Both the position numbers and the translations under genes were made by a program. Source: Fidelibacterota bacterium UBA7303 (GTDB taxonomy: Bacteria; Fidelibacterota; Marinisomatia; Marinisomatales; UBA1611). Taken from it: a DNA stretch of 5,242 bases. The DNA lies in contig DKQR01000018.1 of NCBI GenBank assembly GCA_002471805.1, positions 1 to 5,242 of the forward strand, read 5' to 3'. This document shows, one piece after another, positions 1 to 5,242 of this stretch. The notes under the pieces were generated by a model. It did not search any database and was not told the DNA's origin. It worked only from the letters and a program-made list of their open reading frames with translations. Position 1 is the stretch's first letter, and the number at the start of each line of letters is the position of its first letter.

Positions 1-1
1 C

Positions 2-853
2 CAATGCTGGAAATTATTTATCCAGCCGGGCATCGCTTCCAACAGACCTTTCACAGTCGGACCAGGTTCCTATGTGCTGGATGAATATGATGTCTGGAAT
101 AATCATGGTGATATCGTAAACGCCTGCCGGGGACTGGGCTGGGTGGATGGTTTCCAATTTTTCAGCTATGGGACCTGGAGGGACAGATCCTATTTCAGTA
201 CGACCGGACAAACATTTTTCAAAAACAAAATGAAAATAAACCAAAACTCATTGGGCGGATCCACAGTTCCTGAACCGCCGGTGTTAACCATAAATCCACT
301 TGATGAGTTTCATAATGAATTGGTCGTTTACCCGCTTGATACGGAAAAAGAAAACTGGCTTATCACCTACCGTTCCCCGGAACCGTCTGCTTCAGTTGAA
401 ACCGCAGATATCATTGATATACAGTTTTCCTCTGAACCTGTAACGGTCATAGATGAATTATCTGTATTGGATACCGCAATAATATTTCTCTATTTCGCAA
501 CAACAGCGGATCGATTCTGGACAGAATCATCTCCCTCAAACCTAGTCTTTTCCACAAATGATCCATTACCGAAAAAGGTAGTATTATTCCAAAACTATCC
601 TAACCCATTTAACGGCTTTACAACGGTTAAATTTGCCGTTTCAAAATTACAGGGGATCAAATTGATAATCTGGTCGGTAGATGGAAAGGAAATCAACACG
701 TTAGTCAATGATATATTATTTCCCGGGGATTATTCAACAATTTGGTATGGAAAAAATATATCAGGAAAACAGCAGGCATCGGGGATCTATTTCTATTCCT
801 TAACATCAGGAAATAAAATACTCGAAACTAGAAAACTTTTATATGTTAAATAA
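2..853 (+). CDS. Partial secreted protein: GHL10/DUF187-like glycosyl hydrolase C-terminus, FN3-like domain, T9SS sorting domain
   Basis: The reading frame is open from base 2, so the gene is cut by the left edge; the GTG at 74 lies inside a conserved region and is not the start. 283 residues are visible. Residues 1-80 resemble the end of the TIM barrel of family-10-like glycosyl hydrolases (GHL10/DUF187): a PGIA motif, then GDIVNACRGLGWVDGFQFFS, which matches the family's final strand where the partner helix is followed by a 'dGf.fFsY' strand. Residues 90-190 look like a fibronectin-III-type sandwich; FATTADRFWTESSPSN corresponds to the 'YVVTALDR..NES.PSN' end common behind such barrels. Residues 193-283 are a T9SS type A sorting domain (QNYPNPFN at 197-204, ASGIYFYSL, ETRKLLYVK end), so the product is probably exported and held at the cell surface or released. 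The catalytic residues lie outside the window, so the glycosidase call is moderate; the sorting domain is near certain. It converges on the symporter gene. Confidence 0.72.
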   Translation, partial: QCWKLFIQPGIASNRPFTVGPGSYVLDEYDVWNNHGDIVNACRGLGWVDGFQFFSYGTWRDRSYFSTTGQTFFKNKMKINQNSLGGSTVPEPPVLTINPLDEFHNELVVYPLDTEKENWLITYRSPEPSASVETADIIDIQFSSEPVTVIDELSVLDTAIIFLYFATTADRFWTESSPSNLVFSTNDPLPKKVVLFQNYPNPFNGFTTVKFAVSKLQGIKLIIWSVDGKEINTLVNDILFPGDYSTIWYGKNISGKQQASGIYFYSLTSGNKILETRKLLYVK

Positions 854-867
854 TTATCGCCCGTTAC

Positions 868-884
868 AATAAAAAAGTTTTATT
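868..884. terminator. AT-only inverted repeat between convergent genes, possible weak bidirectional terminator
   Basis: AATAAAA (868-874) and TTTTATT (878-884) are perfect reverse complements around a 3-nt loop, in the 26-nt gap between two convergent stop codons and running into the stop of the symporter gene. Position is what one expects of a shared terminator. The stem has only A-T pairs and is not followed by a clean T run on either strand, so its strength as an intrinsic terminator is doubtful. Confidence 0.25.
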
Positions 885-2274
885 TCAATAATCGGAGAAC
901 TCTATCTGAAGTCATTGTAACCATGATATTAACGGTTACAGAAACCAAAATAAACCAAGTCCAAGCTAAACCAATCTGCTTTAAATAAAAGACAATTAAA
1001 AAGCTTGAAATAAGACCTACGATCAAACTTGCGGTGTGAAATGATTGATCAAATTTACTCAATAGAAAAAGGCCCAACAGGCCTCCATAGGTGAAGGAAG
1101 CAATCTGCAGGCCCATAACAACAATAGCCGTATCTCCTTCATCAAATATTAAGGCAATTCCAATCAGGATCACTGCCCAAATCAAACTAACTACCTGGGA
1201 TTTTCGAAGTGTCGCTTCTCCCCCAAACCAATCGTTAATGGTAGATGAAGCCAAGGAATTAATGGAAGAACTGAGCGTTGACATTGCTGCCGACAGGATC
1301 CCGGCTAACAATAATCCTTTTAATCCAACGGGTAAATGCTCCACAATAAAGGTTGAAAATTCTCGATCCTTGGCTATGGGAACTCCGCCCATATAAGAAT
1401 AGATCAAGGAACCAGCCAGTAGAAAAACAGCAAACTGCAAGAATACGAAAAACCCGCTGCCTATCATAGCTTTCCTGCCGGAAGCTAAATCTCGGGTCCC
1501 CAGAACCCGCTGAACCATCATGTAATCTGCACCATGGGATGAAAATGATAGAAATGCTCCGCCAATAACAGCAGTAATAAATAGGTATGGATCGCTGAAA
1601 AGATCGCCAGTGAAATTCAAGAAAGTAAATTTATTGGCACTATACAAAGTTGAAAAGAGTTCCCCAGCCCTAATATCCATATTGATGAGGATAAAGAAAA
1701 TCGTAATCAAACCACCGAATAAATATAATATAAATTGAAAACTATCGATCCAGACGATGGTCCTGATCCCTCCGAGCAGTGAGTAAATCAATGTTACAAT
1801 ACCAATAATAATAACAGCCATGGGAAGTGACCATCCCGTGACAACTTGCACGATGACAGCAGTCGCCAGAAAACGAATTCCATCTGCCAGAATTCGAGTG
1901 ATCAGAAAAACGCCTGATGCTATTTTTTGGATCTCCGAGCCAAATTTCTTTCCAAGAACTTCATATATGGATGTCACACCCAAATTGAAATATTGGGGAA
2001 GTAAAAATACGCTTACCAATATCCGTCCAATGATGTATCCTATTGCCAACTGGAGAAACAGCCAGTTTCCCCTGTAAGCAATCCCGGGAATACTAATAAA
2101 TGTCAAAACAGACGTTTCTGTGGCGACGATGGAAAACATGGCCACAATCCAGGGTAGGTTCTTCCTACCGAGAAAAAAATCTTTTGACGTTTTATTGGAC
2201 CAACTCTGCAGTACACCAATACATATCAATGCCGCTAAAAATCCAATAATTATAGTAGTGTCAATCCAATGAAT
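880..2274 (-). CDS. Sodium:solute symporter (SSS family), probable ATT start
   Basis: Inner-membrane transporter of the SSS family (PutP/SGLT type, LeuT fold), which couples Na+ entry to solute uptake. From the ATT at 2274-2272 it has 464 residues and about 13 hydrophobic helices. Helix 1 ends before KDFFLGRKNLPW, the family's usual first loop. ATETS (residues 51-55) aligns with the PutP segment ASDMS that holds Na+ ligands Ala53/Met56. The family signature runs from LPVGLKGLLLAG to the NSLASST stretch (about 314-345); A329, S332 and T333 match PutP Na+ ligands Ala337, Ser340 and Thr341. The Na+ site therefore looks intact. No ATG, GTG or CTG lies between the upstream in-frame stop (2289-2287) and the TTG at 2229; starting at that TTG would remove half of helix 1 and has no clear ribosome site. 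The gene follows the amidase by 39 nt and is probably co-transcribed with it. The substrate (sugar, amino sugar, amino acid or other) cannot be read from the sequence. Confidence 0.93.
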   Translation of the reverse strand: MHWIDTTIIIGFLAALICIGVLQSWSNKTSKDFFLGRKNLPWIVAMFSIVATETSVLTFISIPGIAYRGNWLFLQLAIGYIIGRILVSVFLLPQYFNLGVTSIYEVLGKKFGSEIQKIASGVFLITRILADGIRFLATAVIVQVVTGWSLPMAVIIIGIVTLIYSLLGGIRTIVWIDSFQFILYLFGGLITIFFILINMDIRAGELFSTLYSANKFTFLNFTGDLFSDPYLFITAVIGGAFLSFSSHGADYMMVQRVLGTRDLASGRKAMIGSGFFVFLQFAVFLLAGSLIYSYMGGVPIAKDREFSTFIVEHLPVGLKGLLLAGILSAAMSTLSSSINSLASSTINDWFGGEATLRKSQVVSLIWAVILIGIALIFDEGDTAIVVMGLQIASFTYGGLLGLFLLSKFDQSFHTASLIVGLISSFLIVFYLKQIGLAWTWFILVSVTVNIMVTMTSDRVLRLLK

Positions 2275-2281
2275 ATTTTGA

Positions 2282-2288
2282 CTCCCTT
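2282..2288 (-). promoter_or_regulatory. Shine-Dalgarno that sets the symporter start at ATT
   Basis: On the - strand the heptamer AAGGGAG lies 7 nt before the ATT at 2274-2272, an ideal distance. Translation from this ATT gives the HWIDTTIIIGFL beginning of helix 1, typical of the family. The next possible start (TTG at 2229) has no comparable purine run ahead of it. This decides the start in favour of ATT. Confidence 0.6.
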
Positions 2289-2303
2289 AAATCAACTTGA
2301 TTT
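2289..2303. promoter_or_regulatory. 15-bp palindrome (AAATCAA-C-TTGATTT), candidate operator
   Basis: Two 7-bp arms are perfect reverse complements around a single central base, in the 39-nt gap between the amidase stop and the symporter start, directly touching the symporter's Shine-Dalgarno. A 1-nt loop makes it a poor RNA hairpin unless two central pairs open, so a binding site for a dimeric regulator is the more natural reading. A single copy in AT-rich DNA may be chance. No convincing -35/-10 pair was found near it. Confidence 0.25.
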
Positions 2304-2313
2304 GTGAACTAAA

Positions 2314-4815
2314 TTATTTCAATAACACCATTCTGCCAGACTTGGAGAATTCATTTGAAACCAACATATAAATATAAATTCCAGAGGAGGCCATAATGTC
2401 CTCATCTGTTTTTCCTTGCCATAATACCTGGTAATTCCCAGGTTGGTATTTTTTATTTACAAGTTCCCTTATTTTATGTCCAGCCAGGTCATAGACTGTC
2501 AATCGAATTGGTCTGGTTTTATCAACGATAAATGGAATCATGGTGGATGTATTAAATGGATTTGGATAATTATTGTCCAAAGTAATTTTATTGGGTAAAC
2601 CATTTACTGATATATCCAAATCAACATCCGCTATTAACCTAAAATCATCGATAAGGATTTTACCAAAAGCTGGTTGCCCCTCAGCATAAGTTAATTGAAA
2701 ACTATCAAATCTCATTGTACCATTCAATTGTCCGTCGCCAATCCAGTCACCTGTTTCATCCATATCCATGTCCCAGGAAATCAATTTCCAACCGATCCAA
2801 TCAATCGGATACCACAGGCTCACTTCATGATAATCCGCTCCAGTATTGGGAAGATTATCATCTACGGCAAATCTAAACTTGTTGCCAGACCCATCCCCGA
2901 AAATATAAGCCTGCAGGGTTTTGGAATCGTCAAAAGTGACGTTTTTTGGCAGGCCGCCGCTCAAATAGACTCTTATAAGCCAATCAACGGAAGTTGTATC
3001 CCACCCGTAATCGATTTCCATGGCTTGAGTACTACCATACAAACCATTTATTATTTCAGAATTGATCAACATTGAAGTACTATCCGTAACAATACCCGTG
3101 GTACTCCCGGAAACTTGTGGTACCCACCAATTCTCCGCAACGTTTTGTTCCATTGCATCGATCATGGTTACATCCACATCCGCATTCCCGGTGAGGAATG
3201 AATAGGAATGATTCACTGAAATTGAATTGTTAAACTCATCCATGAGACCAGAGTAGACCCTGGTGACATAAACTTCATTCGGAAGTATATAGTTGGATGG
3301 AAAAAAACAAAGAGAACTTCGGCCATACACTGTATAATGATCCAATTCACCTTCGATTTCAGTATGGTCCTGAAATCTTTCCAACAAAAAGGCTGACTCT
3401 AACATTGATTCCGGTCCCACAATTTCGTCGAATTGAATATTAATGATCGGACGCAATTCAACATTTTGGGTAACATTGGGTGGTACTACTGCCAATATCA
3501 GCGGTGGCTCCATATCAGCGGGGCCAGACCTGAATGTTAAAATAAAATCACCTCCCGATGTATCATCTGCGTCACCATCCAGATAATGGCCATACACATC
3601 CTGGGCGCTATCCAGGATGGTTAAATTGTAATCCGTTTCGTAATCCATGTCTGCCGATTCAATAGTCATGGTAAGGTTATCATCGCTCCAGATTATTTGA
3701 TGGTTTGTCCCAGGATTCAATAGGAGACTGACTTCCACAATTTCGGTATTCATCGGCCGACTGAAGTTGACTTCGATATTCTCCCAAGCCGGGAAAAGAG
3801 TTTCTCCCTCTGCAGGAACTGTTCCAACAACGATCGGAGGTTGACTGGATAATAATTGAACATCATGAAAAGTAATAAAAGAATCTGCTATTGCAATATT
3901 AGTTGTATCACTGTAATAACCTGGTGCTGATACAATGACTTCATACGTTGAATCAGACAAACCCTCAAACCAGTAAAACCCATTCCGTAACTCATGCTCA
4001 TCATTCGAATAGTTATGAAACAACGAAGCATAAGTATCCGTTGTATACTCAAAATCACCCACATGAGTCACCGCACCATTGATGGGATATTGTGATTCAA
4101 TATCAATGATCTGCCCACTCAATTGTCCCACAAATGGTCTGTCGATCTCATGGTGTTCTAAGATCGACCAAAAAAATAGATAGGCCAACATTCTCTTATA
4201 CTCTTCGTTCATTGCCATCTGGTTCTGATGTGGGTGGGTGTGGTGACCTTCTTCGCTCAACTCTGAAGGCATATTGGTATTTCGGTTTACATAGAGATAG
4301 GGGCCACCAGAGTTGGCACAATAATCACTCCAGGTATAAAAACTGCAATCCCCCCAGGATCCTGTGGTAGCAATTCTCATTCCATCCGTTAAGATATCGA
4401 TCATATAGGAGCTCATTTCTTCACCGCCCACCGGTGGGTCAGGGTTTCCATTATTCAGTTGCCCCCACAATAAAAGTGTTTTGTTTGAGTTTGGATTCGA
4501 GCTGGCATCACTGTGTATTGAATGATACCAGGATGCTCCCACCGTGTTTGCATAGTTCGTTCGCTGATAAAGGGATACGCTTTGGTTATCATTTGTTCTG
4601 GAAATATAAACAGTGTCTATATCACTCTGATTTTCAAGTATGTCCATTAGATGTAAACCAACTCTTAAGACTTCTTTGGCTTCAGAGTACCCATTAATTC
4701 CCATATTCTCATCCCGACTGTGTCCCGGATCTATAAATAGGTCCCAGCCTTCAAGTCCCGTTACCTGAGATTTGCCAGCACTGACAATCAGAGAGAAAAA
4801 AAGAATATATTTCAT
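2314..4815 (-). CDS. T9SS-exported multidomain N-acetylmuramoyl-L-alanine amidase (Amidase_3)
   Basis: Zinc amidase predicted to cut the MurNAc-L-alanine bond of peptidoglycan, outside the cell. 833 residues from ATG. Residues 1-13 form a signal peptide (MKYILFFSLIVSA). Residues 24-222 are the Amidase_3 domain: DPGHS with zinc ligand H32, second ligand E45, the ISRTND...R..YAN segment, SIHSDAS with ligand H101, and probable catalytic E188 in SELSEEGHH. All key residues are present. The stretch between H101 and E188 (87 residues) seems longer than usual and holds Cys157 and Cys166. Next come a carboxypeptidase-regulatory-like domain (229-322), two Big_5-type Ig domains (about 325-431, with DGDADDTSGGDF, and 434-543), a jelly-roll-like region (about 548-730, ending IDDFRLI) that might bind carbohydrate, and a T9SS type A sorting domain (747-833: NNYPNPFN, SSGIYIYML, GRMVLLK). 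The ATG lies 5 nt after the stop of the propeller gene, with only a weak ribosome site, so translation is probably coupled. The symporter gene follows. Confidence 0.9.
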   Translation of the reverse strand: MKYILFFSLIVSAGKSQVTGLEGWDLFIDPGHSRDENMGINGYSEAKEVLRVGLHLMDILENQSDIDTVYISRTNDNQSVSLYQRTNYANTVGASWYHSIHSDASSNPNSNKTLLLWGQLNNGNPDPPVGGEEMSSYMIDILTDGMRIATTGSWGDCSFYTWSDYCANSGGPYLYVNRNTNMPSELSEEGHHTHPHQNQMAMNEEYKRMLAYLFFWSILEHHEIDRPFVGQLSGQIIDIESQYPINGAVTHVGDFEYTTDTYASLFHNYSNDEHELRNGFYWFEGLSDSTYEVIVSAPGYYSDTTNIAIADSFITFHDVQLLSSQPPIVVGTVPAEGETLFPAWENIEVNFSRPMNTEIVEVSLLLNPGTNHQIIWSDDNLTMTIESADMDYETDYNLTILDSAQDVYGHYLDGDADDTSGGDFILTFRSGPADMEPPLILAVVPPNVTQNVELRPIINIQFDEIVGPESMLESAFLLERFQDHTEIEGELDHYTVYGRSSLCFFPSNYILPNEVYVTRVYSGLMDEFNNSISVNHSYSFLTGNADVDVTMIDAMEQNVAENWWVPQVSGSTTGIVTDSTSMLINSEIINGLYGSTQAMEIDYGWDTTSVDWLIRVYLSGGLPKNVTFDDSKTLQAYIFGDGSGNKFRFAVDDNLPNTGADYHEVSLWYPIDWIGWKLISWDMDMDETGDWIGDGQLNGTMRFDSFQLTYAEGQPAFGKILIDDFRLIADVDLDISVNGLPNKITLDNNYPNPFNTSTMIPFIVDKTRPIRLTVYDLAGHKIRELVNKKYQPGNYQVLWQGKTDEDIMASSGIYIYMLVSNEFSKSGRMVLLK

Positions 4816-4820
4816 CGATC

Positions 4821-5242
4821 TTATTTTATACTGACTGTTTCTATCAATCCTTCCGGATAGATGATATAGGAAACCAATTCATCACTGGCCCAAACAGGGT
4901 TCATTTCTATCAACTCAGGATTATGAACAACTGCATTAATTTCTCTGGTAATTATGTCCCAGATGTAAACATCACCTGAAGTGATCTGGTATCCATCATC
5001 TTCCAGAACCATGAATGTAATCATTTTACCATTGGGCGAAACCTTTGGAGCGTTCCCCGTTTTGAGATCAGTGGTTACCATCTCAAGATTATCAATGATA
5101 ATGATATTACTACCATAGACTTCGAAAGCAACTAGGTTGCCGTATCTTGAACTAGAAACATTCAGGATAGTGTTTTCTGCTGTATAAAGTAATTCAGGAT
5201 CATGCTGATTTACTTTTTTAAATAATTTATTGTTTACTGCAT
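4821..5242 (-). CDS. Partial PD40/TolB-like beta-propeller protein (C-terminal 139 residues)
   Basis: The frame is open to the right edge, so the N-terminus is missing; the ATG at 5081 is internal, since the residues before it continue the same repeat pattern. The visible part shows about three propeller blades: SSRYGNLVAFEVYGSNIIII (31-50 approx.), APKVSPNGKMITFMV then DVYIWDI (64-96), and NPVWASDELVSYII (114-127). SPNGK is the variant of the 'SPDGk.iaF' hallmark of PD40 (WD40-like) repeats found in TolB and related periplasmic or exported proteins. It ends directly after the last blade with ETVSIK and has no T9SS sorting domain, unlike the amidase next door. Such propellers usually bind proteins or ligands; no catalytic domain is visible. 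The stop is 5 nt from the amidase ATG, which indicates one operon. The part outside the window could carry another domain (for example a peptidase), so the full function is unknown. Confidence 0.78.
   Translation of the reverse strand, partial: AVNNKLFKKVNQHDPELLYTAENTILNVSSSRYGNLVAFEVYGSNIIIIDNLEMVTTDLKTGNAPKVSPNGKMITFMVLEDDGYQITSGDVYIWDIITREINAVVHNPELIEMNPVWASDELVSYIIYPEGLIETVSIK

Noticed and set aside
14..244. 76-codon - strand frame at the left edge
   Set aside because: Antisense to the recognisable barrel segment of the left-edge gene.
74..853. GTG at 74 as the start of the left-edge gene
   Set aside because: The frame is open to base 2 and the residues before 74 (PGIASNRPFTVGPGSYV) fit the barrel region, so the gene is truncated by the window rather than starting there.
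1091..2077. Open frames on the + strand opposite the symporter (1091-1396, 1820-2077)
   Set aside because: Low-complexity mirror images of membrane-helix codons; no independent coding signal.
2227..2229. TTG at 2229 as the symporter start
   Set aside because: It would cut helix 1 in half and has no ribosome site; the ATT 45 nt upstream has a well-placed Shine-Dalgarno and restores the family's N-terminus.
2695..3075. 126-codon + strand frame opposite the amidase tail
   Set aside because: Lies within the middle of a continuous - strand gene, and its protein resembles no family I know.
4134..4697. Two + strand open frames (4134-4370 and 4434-4697) opposite the amidase domain
   Set aside because: They are antisense to a strongly conserved coding region, have no family-like sequence and no ribosome sites worth noting.
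5079..5081. ATG at 5081 as the start of the propeller gene
   Set aside because: The same frame is open to the window edge and encodes a further propeller-like blade before it.

Overview
This 5.2 kb window carries four protein genes and almost no free DNA. One gene at the left edge reads on the + strand and is cut at its 5' end. Three genes read on the - strand (from right to left: a beta-propeller protein cut by the right edge, a peptidoglycan amidase, a sodium:solute symporter). I see no tRNA, rRNA, CRISPR array, insertion sequence or phage gene.

Two of the four proteins end in a type IX secretion system (T9SS) type A sorting domain: an NYPNPFN motif, a beta-rich stretch with SGIY(I/F)Y, and a final basic tail. 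T9SS is confined to the Fibrobacterota-Chlorobiota-Bacteroidota (FCB) group and relatives. The sequence is moderately AT-rich (about 40% GC judged by eye). The style of the sorting domains fits an environmental FCB lineage such as Marinimicrobia, Ignavibacteria or Calditrichota, but the window cannot fix the phylum.

Layout: (1) 2-853 +, the C-terminal part of a secreted protein that looks like the end of a family-10-like glycosyl hydrolase TIM barrel (GHL10/DUF187), then an FN3-like domain and a T9SS sorting domain. (2) 880-2274 -, a 13-helix sodium:solute symporter that converges on gene 1 with a 26-nt gap and seems to begin at a rare ATT codon behind a good Shine-Dalgarno. (3) 2314-4815 -, an 833-residue multidomain N-acetylmuramoyl-L-alanine amidase with signal peptide, intact zinc-site residues, a carboxypeptidase-regulatory-like domain, two Big_5-like domains, a jelly-roll-like domain and a sorting domain. 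(4) 4821-5242 -, the C-terminal end of a PD40/TolB-like beta-propeller protein whose stop lies 5 nt before the amidase ATG.

The three - strand genes are tightly packed and probably form one transcription unit. The gene content suggests degradation of peptidoglycan outside the cell: the amidase strips stem peptides, a GHL10-type enzyme could cut the bared glycan, and the symporter could import a released sugar or peptide. That functional link is inference from family knowledge and proximity. The substrate of the symporter and the role of the propeller protein are not visible in the sequence.
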